Shown: positions 25,383 through 33,761 of the stretch, piece by piece
Layout: every line of letters starts with the position of its first letter
Position numbering within the stretch: position 1 is the stretch's first letter
Origin: Lysobacterales bacterium
GTDB taxonomy: Bacteria > Pseudomonadota > Gammaproteobacteria > Xanthomonadales > Xanthomonadaceae
Direction of reading: 5' to 3'
DNA length: 49,930 nt
NCBI GenBank assembly: GCA_017302135.1
Contig: JAFLDZ010000027.1
Location: 1-49,930 of the forward strand
Notes under the pieces: model-generated
Databases searched by the model: none
What the model saw: only the letters and a program-made list of their open reading frames with translations
What the model was told of the DNA's origin: nothing
Position numbers and translations under genes: made by a program

Positions 25383-26653
25383 GCGTGTGCGAACAAGTCC
25401 TGCTGTCGCGGCTTCGGCGCCAGCTGCGCGCGCAGCAGGACGGGATCGTCCAGACGTTTGTGCGGATGATGGTCGAGCAGGCGTACGAACGGCAGCAGCT
25501 TCTGCAGCGGTGCGCGCAGGCGCGCAAGGTCGGCGATGCGCAGTTTTCCTTGACGCCGCGCCAGCACGATGCGATCGACGTTGCGCGTGCCCAGCCCCGG
25601 CACCCGCAGCAGCGTTTCGCGCGGGGCGGTGTTGAGATTCACCGGGAATTTTTCCGGATGCCGCAGCGCCCATGCGAGCTTGGGGTCGATGTCGAGATCC
25701 AGCATCCCGCTGCCGCCCTGCGCGGTGTCCGGGGCGATGTCCTCGACCGTGAACTCGTAGAACCGCAGCAGCCAATCGGCCTGGTACAGCCGATGCTCGC
25801 GCAGCAGCGGCGGCGCTTTGATCGGCAGCTTCGACGAGGCGTCCGGAATCGGGCTGAAACCGGAGTAGTACACGCGCCGCATACGGTAGTCGCTGTACAG
25901 CCCGTGCGAGGTGTGCAGGATGCTGCGGTCGTCGGCGTCGTCGGCGCCGACGATCATCTGCGTGCTCTGGCCGGCCGGCGCGAAGCGCGGCGGTTTGGCG
26001 CGTCTGACCGGCTTGCCTGCGCCTGCCTTGACCGCACGCGCTTCCTTGCTTTCGTCGATCCGCCAGCGCAGCTCGCCCATCGCCGCGTGGATGCCGGGCA
26101 TGGTCTTTTCCGGCGCCAGTTTCGCCAGTCCGGCTGCCGTCGGCAGTTCGACGTTGATGCTGAGCCGGTCGGCGTAGCGCCCGGCCAGCGCGAGCAGATC
26201 CGGGGAGGCTTCCGGAATGGTCTTCAGGTGGATATAACCGCCGAAACGATGGTCTTCGCGTAGACTGCGCGCCACCTCGACCATCTCTTCCATCGTGTAA
26301 TCGCCGCTGCGGATGATGCCGCTGGAGAGGAACAGGCCTTCGATGTAGTTGCGCTTGTAGAAATCCAGGGTGAGCTGGACCACTTCCTCTGCGGTGAACC
26401 GCGCGCGGCGCACGTTGCTCGACACGCGATTGACGCAGTACGCGCAGTCGTAGATGCAGAAATTCGTGAGCAGGATCTTCAGCAGCGACACGCAGCGGCC
26501 ATCGGGCGTGTAGGAATGGCAGATACCCATCCCCTCGGTGCTGCCGATGCCGCCGGACTTCCGCGAGTCGCGCTTGCCGCCGCCGCTGGAGGCGCAGGAA
26601 GCATCGTATTTGGCGGCGTCGGCCAGGATCGCGAGTTTCTGATTCAGCAACAT
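25379..26653 (-). CDS. Putative DNA modification/repair radical SAM protein (TIGR03916-like)
   Basis: The 424-residue protein has a radical SAM cluster motif of CxxxCxxC form in NFCIYDCAYCVNR (~65-77), an N-terminal Ser/Gly-rich stretch, and near the C-terminus a helix-hairpin-helix-like DNA-binding motif (NTAPRETLLRVPGLG, then VDRIVLARR, ~357-382). This is the layout of the family annotated as putative DNA modification/repair radical SAM proteins. It should bind a [4Fe-4S] cluster and cleave SAM; the reaction is unknown. The start at 26653 is the ATG nearest the conserved MxLNxKLxILADAAKYDASC beginning. It overlaps the downstream partner gene by 4 nt. Confidence 0.88.
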   Translation of the reverse strand: MLLNQKLAILADAAKYDASCASSGGGKRDSRKSGGIGSTEGMGICHSYTPDGRCVSLLKILLTNFCIYDCAYCVNRVSSNVRRARFTAEEVVQLTLDFYKRNYIEGLFLSSGIIRSGDYTMEEMVEVARSLREDHRFGGYIHLKTIPEASPDLLALAGRYADRLSINVELPTAAGLAKLAPEKTMPGIHAAMGELRWRIDESKEARAVKAGAGKPVRRAKPPRFAPAGQSTQMIVGADDADDRSILHTSHGLYSDYRMRRVYYSGFSPIPDASSKLPIKAPPLLREHRLYQADWLLRFYEFTVEDIAPDTAQGGSGMLDLDIDPKLAWALRHPEKFPVNLNTAPRETLLRVPGLGTRNVDRIVLARRQGKLRIADLARLRAPLQKLLPFVRLLDHHPHKRLDDPVLLRAQLAPKPRQQDLFAHA

Positions 26654-26807
26654 CCGCGCATTTTGACACCGCTGCGGTCTCATCGGATGAGATCGGCGGG
26701 CGACGACTTGCCGCGTTTGGCGTGTCGGTGGCGATGTGACTTTCGGGAAGGTGCATCCGGCCACTGCGGACGTATGCTGGAGACTCGTCGCCAGCCTGGA
26801 GTTCCCC

Positions 26808-27572
26808 ATGCGTTCGCTGCACATCACCGCGGCTGTCCTCGCCTTCGCGGCGCTCGCCAGCTGCGCCCATGTCGGCGTTGCCGACCGCGATGCGATCGCC
26901 AGACAGCTCGCCGCGCCCTCGCGCAGCGCCGATGATCGCGAACGCGACGCGCGCGACCGTCCGGATGCCGTGCTCGAACTCGCAGGTTTCGCTCGCGGCG
27001 ATACCATCGCCGACATCTTCGGCGGCGGCGGATACTACAGCGAGATCATTTCCGGCATCGTCGGCCCGCGTGGTCAGGTATTGCTGATCAACAACGCGGC
27101 CTACGACGCCTATGCGAAGAAAGGCCTCGAACCCCGTCTCGCCGGCAACCGTCTGCCCAACGTCCGCTATTCGATCGCGCCGAACGAAGCGCTTGGGCTC
27201 GGCGAGAACGCACTGGACGGCGCGTTGATCGTGATGTCGTATCACGATCTTTACCACGCCGATCCGGACAGCGGCTGGCAGGCGATCGACGCCGGACAGT
27301 TCATCGACCAGATCGTGAGTGCGCTGAAACCGGGCGGACGCCTGCTGATCGTCGATCACGCCGCGCGCGAAGACACCGGCAAGGCCGATGCGCAGGCGCT
27401 GCACCGGATCGAGGAAACGTTCGCGGTTCGCGATTTCAAGGCGCATGGGCTGGAATTCGCCGGCAGCATCGAAACCCTGCGCAACCGCGACGACGACCGC
27501 AGCAGGAACGTGTTCGATCCCGCGATCAAAGGCAGGACCGATCGATTCGTGCATCTCTACCGCAAACCGTGA
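26808..27572 (+). CDS. SAM-dependent methyltransferase-like protein with lipoprotein signal
   Basis: The 254-residue protein begins MRSLHITAAVLAFAALASC, a lipoprotein signal with lipobox LASC (Cys ~19). The rest looks like a class I methyltransferase: a glycine-rich motif I region (TIADIFGGGGYYSEIISGIV), a motif near GALIVMSYHDLYH, and LKPGGRLLIVDHAARE. SAM is not expected in the periplasm, so either the signal is not used or the fold serves another role. GGAG 8 nt upstream supports the start. It is monocistronic or leads into the NTF2-like gene 85 bp on. Confidence 0.82.
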   Translation: MRSLHITAAVLAFAALASCAHVGVADRDAIARQLAAPSRSADDRERDARDRPDAVLELAGFARGDTIADIFGGGGYYSEIISGIVGPRGQVLLINNAAYDAYAKKGLEPRLAGNRLPNVRYSIAPNEALGLGENALDGALIVMSYHDLYHADPDSGWQAIDAGQFIDQIVSALKPGGRLLIVDHAAREDTGKADAQALHRIEETFAVRDFKAHGLEFAGSIETLRNRDDDRSRNVFDPAIKGRTDRFVHLYRKP

Positions 27573-27657
27573 CGCCCTTGTCGGCGACGATGACGCTCTG
27601 TACCGTGGACGCGTGACGCCAATTCCGGCGCTACGCTGTCCATGCTGTGGAGTCGCC

Positions 27658-28140
27658 ATGAAAACGTTGTCGATGTTCTGTGCGCTGCTGTTGGCGGGTC
27701 TGTGTCCGTGGGCTGCGCAGGCGTCGCCCGGGCCCGGCGTTGATCCTCTCTTCGATACGATCTCCGCGCTCGATACCGAAGTCTTCGCCGCCTTCAATGC
27801 CTGCGGCGATCCGGCGCAACTCGACAAGCATGCGGGTTTTTTCTCGCCCGACGTCGAGTTCTATCACGACACCGGCGGCGTCACCTGGACCCGCGATGCG
27901 ATGCTCGCGAATACAAGACAGCATGTCTGCGGCCATTTCCGTCGCGAATTGATTCCGGGCACGCTGGAAGTGTTTCCGGTCAAGGATTTCGGCGCCATCG
28001 CGCGCGGCTCGCACCGGTTCTGTCCGTCCGACAGCGACCGGTGCGAAGGCATGGCCGACTTCACCATCGTCTGGCAACAGAAGGACGGCCATTGGATGAT
28101 CACCCGCGTGCTCAGTTACGCCCATCGCGCCACGCCGTAG
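27658..28140 (+). CDS. Secreted NTF2-like (DUF4440-type) protein
   Basis: The 160-residue protein has a signal peptide (~1-23, ending AQA-SPGP). The remainder resembles the NTF2/SnoaL-like fold: a helix (LDTEVFAAFNACGD), FFSPDVEFYHDTGG, and a C-terminal FTIVWQQKDGHWMITRVLSYAHR strand pair. The mature protein contains cysteines that could form disulfides (CGD, CGH, FCP, RCE). Proteins of this type are small periplasmic binding or enzyme scaffolds without a fixed function. It is probably co-transcribed with the MOSC gene 10 bp downstream. Confidence 0.78.
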   Translation: MKTLSMFCALLLAGLCPWAAQASPGPGVDPLFDTISALDTEVFAAFNACGDPAQLDKHAGFFSPDVEFYHDTGGVTWTRDAMLANTRQHVCGHFRRELIPGTLEVFPVKDFGAIARGSHRFCPSDSDRCEGMADFTIVWQQKDGHWMITRVLSYAHRATP

Positions 28141-28150
28141 GCCGCCACGC

Positions 28151-28972
28151 ATGCATCTGTCCGCACTGCATCGCTATCCTTTGAAATCGGCCACAGGTCT
28201 CGTGGTCGAAACGCTCGATATTCTTGCGAGCGGTCCGCGTCACGATCGCCGTTGGCTGGTGGTCGATGCCGATGGTCGTTTCGTCACCGCACGACAGGTT
28301 TCGCAACTGGTGCTGGTCCACGCAGAGGTTCTGGAGAACGGTCTGCGTCTGTCCGCGCCCGGCCTGCCCGATCTCGCTGTCGCCTCTCCGTTGCCGGATG
28401 CTCCTCGCCTGCGCGTGTCGATCTGGAAGGACACGGTCGATGCGCCGCTCGTCGATGCTGCCGCCGACGCATGGTTGAGCGCGTTTCTGCAGCAACCGGT
28501 CAGGCTGGTGCACATGGACGCCGCCGCGAGACGGGCGGTCGATCCCGCCTATGCGCGGCCCGGCGATGAAGTGAGTTTCGCCGACGGCTACCCCCTGCTG
28601 GTCATCTCGCAGGCGGCGCTGGATGGCCTGAATGCGCGTCTTGTCGACGCTGGCCGCGCGCCGGTCGCGATGGCGCAGTTCCGGCCGAATCTCGTCGTCG
28701 CCGCCGCCGCCGCGCATGTCGAGGACGGCTGGAAGCGCGTGCGCATCGGCGAGATCGAGTTCGATGCGGTGAAGCCGTGCACGCGCTGCGTGTTCACCAC
28801 CGTCGATCCGGTCAGCGGCAAGCGTCGCGACGACGGCGAGCCGCTGAACATCCTCAAGGATTATCGACGCACGCCGGCCGGGATCACCTTCGGCATGAAT
28901 CTGATTCCGAGGTTGGGATCGCGCAGCATCGGTACGCTGCGCGTCGGCGATACGGTTGAAGCGATCGACTGA
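28151..28972 (+). CDS. MOSC domain protein
   Basis: The 273-residue protein has the N-terminal beta-barrel domain (MHLSALHRYPLKSATG ... HDRRWLVVDADGRFVTARQ) and a MOSC domain with FRPNLVV, then KPCTRCVFTTVDP, whose cysteine is the expected sulfur or cofactor ligand. The layout is that of the YcbX/mARC-type molybdenum-cofactor family, which reduces N-hydroxylated compounds. The ferredoxin domain of YcbX is missing, so an external electron donor would be needed. It follows the NTF2-like gene by 10 bp. Confidence 0.9.
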   Translation: MHLSALHRYPLKSATGLVVETLDILASGPRHDRRWLVVDADGRFVTARQVSQLVLVHAEVLENGLRLSAPGLPDLAVASPLPDAPRLRVSIWKDTVDAPLVDAAADAWLSAFLQQPVRLVHMDAAARRAVDPAYARPGDEVSFADGYPLLVISQAALDGLNARLVDAGRAPVAMAQFRPNLVVAAAAAHVEDGWKRVRIGEIEFDAVKPCTRCVFTTVDPVSGKRRDDGEPLNILKDYRRTPAGITFGMNLIPRLGSRSIGTLRVGDTVEAID

Positions 28973-28987
28973 GCGCAGTGTCGGCGG

Positions 28988-29950
28988 CTACTCGGAATCC
29001 ACGCCGGCCAGATCCATCACCCACTTCGGCACGATGGGTTCTCCGTCGTAGAATGTTTTCGGTTGTTTCTCCGCCATCGCCCAACGATGCAGCCAGCTCG
29101 GGCCGTAGCGGCCGTGATAACCGTCTTCGCGTGCGTACGCGGGGTCGCGCATCGCGTCTTGCAGCGTGACGAAACGATAACCGCGACGCTTGATGGCGGC
29201 GATCAGTTCCGCATATGCCTCGGCGTTGAGTTCGTTGGCGTGCAGCAGCAGCGTCTGCGGCAGCGCATAGCCGAGCAGCGCTTGCGATTGCTGTTCGTAA
29301 TAGTCGATCTTGTTGAGCATGTACGGCACGTAGCCCAGGCGCAGGCGTTCGAGCACCGCCGCGCGCTCGGGCGTGTCCGCCTGTCCGTCGAGTACGCGTG
29401 CGTAAGCGAAGGCCCAGACCCACTCGCCGTTGTCGACCGTCACCGGCGCGACGCGATAGCCGTGCTGCGAAAGGAAATCCGTCACTGCGCCTTTGTCTTC
29501 GGCGGTGCGGCCGGCGCGCAGATACGGATGCCGGAACCACTGCGGCGTCTGCCCGCGCTTCGCGAGCATCGGCCGCAGCACGCGTTCGCCGCGCAGGATC
29601 GCATCCTCGAACGCGGGAATCCCGACGACGTGAAGATCGACGTGACCGTAGGTGTGATTGCCGAGCGCGTGGCCGGCGTCGAGCCAGGCGTCGAGCATCG
29701 TCACGCGTTCGGGCTGGAGGATGCCGTCGAGTTCGAGCTTGTCTTCATTGACGAAACCGACCACCGGCACGCCGCCGATGCGCAGCTGTTCCAGCAGCGC
29801 GGCGTGACGCGTGCGCAGCGCCCCGGGCGACGTCGTCGACATGCGCTGCCACGGCAGATCGTCGATGGTGACGGCGATGCGGCGGTCGGGTTCGGCGGCC
29901 TGTGCGAAGAATGCGCACAGCAGGCCCAGCAGGGGTAACAGTCGGCGCAT
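28988..29950 (-). CDS. Secreted polysaccharide deacetylase family protein
   Basis: The 320-residue protein has a signal peptide (~1-18, cleaved near AQA-AEPD) and the NodB-type metal-dependent deacetylase motifs: TIDDLPW (first Asp pair), NHTYGHVDLH (metal-binding HxxxH) and WFRHPYLRAG. It should remove acetyl groups from a cell-wall or exopolysaccharide sugar in the periplasm. The C-terminal region is longer than the core domain and includes YGPSWLHRWAMAEK. It is convergent with the MOSC gene and divergent from a lipoprotein gene. Confidence 0.88.
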   Translation of the reverse strand: MRRLLPLLGLLCAFFAQAAEPDRRIAVTIDDLPWQRMSTTSPGALRTRHAALLEQLRIGGVPVVGFVNEDKLELDGILQPERVTMLDAWLDAGHALGNHTYGHVDLHVVGIPAFEDAILRGERVLRPMLAKRGQTPQWFRHPYLRAGRTAEDKGAVTDFLSQHGYRVAPVTVDNGEWVWAFAYARVLDGQADTPERAAVLERLRLGYVPYMLNKIDYYEQQSQALLGYALPQTLLLHANELNAEAYAELIAAIKRRGYRFVTLQDAMRDPAYAREDGYHGRYGPSWLHRWAMAEKQPKTFYDGEPIVPKWVMDLAGVDSE

Positions 29951-30063
29951 GGCGGGTCCGAGGACAGCGATCCACGGACTTTACACGACCATGCCGGGCG
30001 CATCCGTCGCCGCTGTCCGCTCGTATGGTGCGGATCGCCGTCGGATTTTCCAGGATCAGCCCC

Positions 30064-30948
30064 ATGCCCCCGTTCCGGATATCGCCCGTTTTCATGCTTG
30101 CGCTGCTCTGTCTGACGATGGCCGGCTGCGCCAGCGTCCGTTTCCCGTCGGACCCGTCCTCGGCCGCCTTCAGCGACGGGCTCACCGGCGATGTGATCTT
30201 CGCGCGCACGCTGGCCGCGCACGGCGGCGATCTGCGCGGGTATCCGGGCGACATCAATCTTTCCACCGACGGTCGATGGTTCGCACTGATCCAGAAGATC
30301 CAGCCGGTGGTCACCGACAGCGGATTCCGCATCCGCTCCGAAGAACGCTATCGCCCGCGCGAGGGGCTATACGCAGTCACGCATACCGGACCGGAAGGCA
30401 AGAAGCATGTCGTCCGCAGTCGCGAGGGTCTTGCGGTGTCGTACAACGGAATACGCGAAAGCGATCCAGCGAAACTGCGCGCGACCGCGATGACCAACGA
30501 TGCGTTCCGCATGTTCCACTTCGGGCCGACGTTCTTCCTCGACCGCGCGTCCGATTGGCGTCGGCTCGCGGATGCACAGGAACAAGAGCGCGCGTATCAC
30601 CGTCTGCGCGCCACCGTGCGCCCGGGCTTCGGCGAATCGACGGAAGACGATGTCGTGCTGTGGATCGACCGCGAGACTTCGCGCCTGTTCCGCATCCACA
30701 TGAGCCTCAACGGTTTCGGGACGACGGTCGGTGCGCATGTCGACACCACCTTCCTCGAATATCGGGATGTCGCCGGCTACCTGCTGCCGGTGCGTTTCCA
30801 CGAGCGCGTGCGCGGGCCGCTGCGGATCGATGCGCATACCTGGTGGACCACCGGCATCGATACCGGTCGCGGTTGGCGCGATGACGACGTGAACGGCCAT
30901 GCGTTCGTTGGATCCGCGGCGACGCCTGCCGCGATCATCGCGCCATGA
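30064..30948 (+). CDS. Hypothetical lipoprotein, 294 aa
   Basis: The ATG at 30064 gives a classic lipoprotein signal, with basic N-end, hydrophobic core and lipobox MAGC (Cys ~22). The mature part has a beta-rich pattern (FRIRSEERYRPREGLYAVTH; TTFLEYRDVAGYLLPVRFHERV) recalling outer-membrane lipoprotein folds that carry hydrophobic ligands, but no family is certain. An upstream in-frame ATG at 30025 would mask the lipobox, so it is rejected. The gene stands alone. Confidence 0.75.
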   Translation: MPPFRISPVFMLALLCLTMAGCASVRFPSDPSSAAFSDGLTGDVIFARTLAAHGGDLRGYPGDINLSTDGRWFALIQKIQPVVTDSGFRIRSEERYRPREGLYAVTHTGPEGKKHVVRSREGLAVSYNGIRESDPAKLRATAMTNDAFRMFHFGPTFFLDRASDWRRLADAQEQERAYHRLRATVRPGFGESTEDDVVLWIDRETSRLFRIHMSLNGFGTTVGAHVDTTFLEYRDVAGYLLPVRFHERVRGPLRIDAHTWWTTGIDTGRGWRDDDVNGHAFVGSAATPAAIIAP

Positions 30949-31096
30949 TCCATGGGCTTCGCCATGATCGAGTTCCGATCGCGAGCCGTCGTGCATGATC
31001 AAGCGCCAGCATGGGCCGTGAAGTTTCGCCCCTGCATGACATTCCCTTGCGAGCCGTCCCTGCGAGCGGTGCCGGCCAGGCCCCGACGCAGGCCCA

Positions 31097-32881
31097 TCAG
31101 TTGAAGCGCTCAAGCGACAGATCCAGACCATCGACACGCCGCCCCAGCCAGGCAATCACCAGCAGCCATTCGACGGTCAGCAGCGACAGCATGGCTGTCG
31201 AAGCGACCGCCAATGCGAATGCGGTGGTGCCGCCCAGCCATCGGGTCGCGAAGAACGCCAGCGCACTCGATAGCGCCGCCGGCAGCAGCGCCAGCAGCAG
31301 CACCAGCACGTAGCCGGCGAGGAAGATCAGGCGCTGCCCCATGAGCTCGATGCCGCCGCGGCTTTCGCCGGGCATTCCGACCAGCCATGCCGGAAACAGC
31401 AGCATGCCGGCGAACGGCACGCACAGCATCAGGCCGCACGCCAGCGGCGACAGCACGGCTGCGGCGATCAACAGGACGATGAAACCATCGCTACCGAAGG
31501 GACCATCCTGCGTCCACGGCTGAAGCGACAGCCCGCCGATCAGCAGCAGCAGCCACTGCGTGGCGGTGATCACCACGATCGGCGTCAGCAGTTCGCCGAG
31601 CACTATCTGGCGTCCAGGCAATGGGCAGGCCCTGAGCACGTCCAGGTGTTCGAACATGCGCCGCAGGCCGTGCTGCGCGAACATCGGTCCCAGCACGAAC
31701 AGCCAGAGGCTCAGTGCGAACGCGGCGCCGCCGATCACGGTCAACGCCGGGCGCGTGTCCGGATACGCCGCGAGCCCACCCAGGCCGGCCAGTGCCACCG
31801 CGCATGCGATCAGCCACGTGCGCAGGCGATAGAAACCACCCAGCGCGATCAGGCCTTTCCACAGGAACGCCGGCGACGCGATACCGGTCGGTGCGAGCGC
31901 GAACGGCGCCGAACGCGCCTTCTGCGGCGGCAGTCGCCGGCGCCCGCTGCGCCATGCGGCCATGTACGCCGCGCGCCGCTGTGCGGCTTCGAGCGAGGCT
32001 TCCTCGAACGCGGTGTCGAAGCGCAGCACCCACAGGTAGTGCGCCACCAGCAGGCCCAGCGGCAGCGGCAGCGCGCGCAGGAACATCGACGCATCGATCG
32101 CGAACATCGGCGCGGCGAGCCAGGCGAACGGGGTCAGCGCCCACGAGAGCGGCGGCGCGGCAAGCATGCCCGCCGCATAGTCCAGGAGCTTCGGCACATC
32201 GTCGAAATTGGTGATTTCGGGCGGTGCGGCCTGTCGCGAAAGCCACCACAGCGTGCTGCCGAGCAGCGCGATCGCGATCGCTGCGGCCAGCGTCCGCCGC
32301 AGCCACAGGCGCACGCCCAGATCGAGCAGCCACTCGCGGCCGAACGAGGCGGCGAGCAAATGCAGTCGCAGCGTGGAGAGCATCAGCCACCAGCCCACCG
32401 CGTGCAGCAGCGGATGCGATTCGCTGCCGCCAGCGCGGCGCGCGATGAACGACATCAGCAGCGCCGTCAGCAGGATGCCGAACTGCATGCGCAGCAGCCG
32501 GTAATGGATCAGTGCCCGACGGGTCAGCGGCGCCGGGAAGAGGAATGCCACCTCGGCTTCGGTGAAACGCAGGGCCGCGCGTTTGCTCGGCAGCAGCCAG
32601 GCCATCAGCGCCACCAACAGCAGCACTCCACCGGTCGCATCGACCAGCAATCCGTGCCATGCAGGGTCCATCGTCCATCGCTCGACTGCGGATGCATCGC
32701 TGCGAACGTCATGGCTCCAGTCGTGGGAGAAGAACGCCATGTAGAGATAGCCGACGCCTACGATGGCGCCGATCAGGTAGCGCGGCTGGCGCAGCCGGCG
32801 CAGACGCTGGCGCACGAGATTGAAGAGCGACATCGCTTGCAGATAGACGAAGGCGCGCAACAACGGGATGGCCCGACTCAT
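31097..32881 (-). CDS. ABC exporter permease, large
   Basis: The 594-residue membrane protein has about twelve hydrophobic segments, many of them Trp/Leu-rich, and a cytoplasmic middle part (~290-325). The N-terminus (LFNLVRQRLRRLRQPRYLIG) and the motif EAEVAFLFPAPLTRRALIHYRLLRMQ match the putative ABC exporter permease family. It overlaps the upstream ATPase gene by 4 nt (ATGA), so the two form one transporter. Substrate and direction are unknown; the family is usually assumed to export. Confidence 0.85.
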   Translation of the reverse strand: MSRAIPLLRAFVYLQAMSLFNLVRQRLRRLRQPRYLIGAIVGVGYLYMAFFSHDWSHDVRSDASAVERWTMDPAWHGLLVDATGGVLLLVALMAWLLPSKRAALRFTEAEVAFLFPAPLTRRALIHYRLLRMQFGILLTALLMSFIARRAGGSESHPLLHAVGWWLMLSTLRLHLLAASFGREWLLDLGVRLWLRRTLAAAIAIALLGSTLWWLSRQAAPPEITNFDDVPKLLDYAAGMLAAPPLSWALTPFAWLAAPMFAIDASMFLRALPLPLGLLVAHYLWVLRFDTAFEEASLEAAQRRAAYMAAWRSGRRRLPPQKARSAPFALAPTGIASPAFLWKGLIALGGFYRLRTWLIACAVALAGLGGLAAYPDTRPALTVIGGAAFALSLWLFVLGPMFAQHGLRRMFEHLDVLRACPLPGRQIVLGELLTPIVVITATQWLLLLIGGLSLQPWTQDGPFGSDGFIVLLIAAAVLSPLACGLMLCVPFAGMLLFPAWLVGMPGESRGGIELMGQRLIFLAGYVLVLLLALLPAALSSALAFFATRWLGGTTAFALAVASTAMLSLLTVEWLLVIAWLGRRVDGLDLSLERFN

Positions 32882-33618
32882 GGCGGGGGGGCTACTTCAC
32901 CGTCGCCGGTCGCACGGAAGAACACATCCTCCAGGCTGGCGGCGGCGCCGTCGGAAAAGCGCGCATGCACCTCGGCGACGCTGCCGTCGGCCATCTTCTC
33001 GCCGTTCTTGAGGATCAGCAGATGGGTGCAGACCGCTTCGAGCAGGGTGAGCAGGTGCGAGCTGAGGATGATCGCGGCACCATCCCGCGCCAGACGCAGC
33101 ATCACCTCCTTCATGCGACGGATGCCTGCGGGATCCAGGCCGGTGAGCGGCTCGTCGAAAATGATGATCTCCGGCCGGTGCAGCAGCCCGCAGGCGATGG
33201 CGAGTTTCTGCTTCATGCCGCGCGAGAGTTCCGAGGGCAGCATGTCCTGCTTGTCGCTCATCTCCAGCTCGGCGAGGATCGGCTCGGCGCGCTGCAGGTA
33301 ATCGGCCACGCCGTACAGCCGGGCCACGAAATTCAGATGCTGGCGCACGGTGAGATAGTCGAACAACCGTGGTTCGTCGGCGATGAAGGCGATATGCCGC
33401 TTCGCAGCCACCGGATCGCTGGCCAGGTCGATGCCGCACAACCGCACCGTGCCGTGCGTCGCCGGCAGGATCCCTGTCGCGCAGCGCAGGGTGGTCGTCT
33501 TGCCTGCGCCATTGGGGCCGACCAGGCCCATGATCTCGCCGGGACGCACGCTGAAGCTCAGGTCCTTCACCGCAGTCAGCCGGTCGTACTGCTTGGTCAG
33601 CCCCTGCACTTCGATCAT
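32878..33618 (-). CDS. ABC transporter ATP-binding protein
   Basis: The 246-residue ATPase has Walker A GPNGAGKT (~34-41), signature LSRGMKQ (~130-136), Walker B IIIFDEP (~152-158) and an H-loop in LSSHLL. It resembles the ATPases of the ABC-2/DrrA-like export group. It is translationally coupled to the permease gene directly downstream and should power it. The Pro-rich C-terminal tail (EVAPPP) is unremarkable. Confidence 0.95.
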   Translation of the reverse strand: MIEVQGLTKQYDRLTAVKDLSFSVRPGEIMGLVGPNGAGKTTTLRCATGILPATHGTVRLCGIDLASDPVAAKRHIAFIADEPRLFDYLTVRQHLNFVARLYGVADYLQRAEPILAELEMSDKQDMLPSELSRGMKQKLAIACGLLHRPEIIIFDEPLTGLDPAGIRRMKEVMLRLARDGAAIILSSHLLTLLEAVCTHLLILKNGEKMADGSVAEVHARFSDGAAASLEDVFFRATGDGEVAPPP

Positions 33619-33698
33619 GCCCCGCGCTCCCTTTCACGAATGCGCGTCCGGCGCGCGTGCGGACGAGCATAAGCGAGTGCACGCGTTTTTTGGATTCC

Positions 33699-33732
33699 AA
33701 AAAAAGAAACGGCGACCGTGCAGTCGCCGTCT
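33699..33732 (-). terminator. Intrinsic terminator of the pullulanase gene
   Basis: On the minus strand ACGGCGAC pairs with GTCGCCGT (33709-33716 with 33723-33730) over a 6-nt loop, followed by TTCTTTTTTT (33708 down to 33699). It lies 30 nt past the pullulanase stop and separates that gene from the ABC transporter operon. Confidence 0.85.
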
Positions 33733-33761
33733 CGATGTGACGTGTCCGGTGCCGTCGGCGC

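Noticed and set aside
24537..27827. A 1096-residue open frame on the minus strand
   Set aside because: Only its last 281 residues are the TIGR03915-like protein. The rest runs out of frame through the radical SAM gene and antisense to the methyltransferase gene, with low-complexity sequence.
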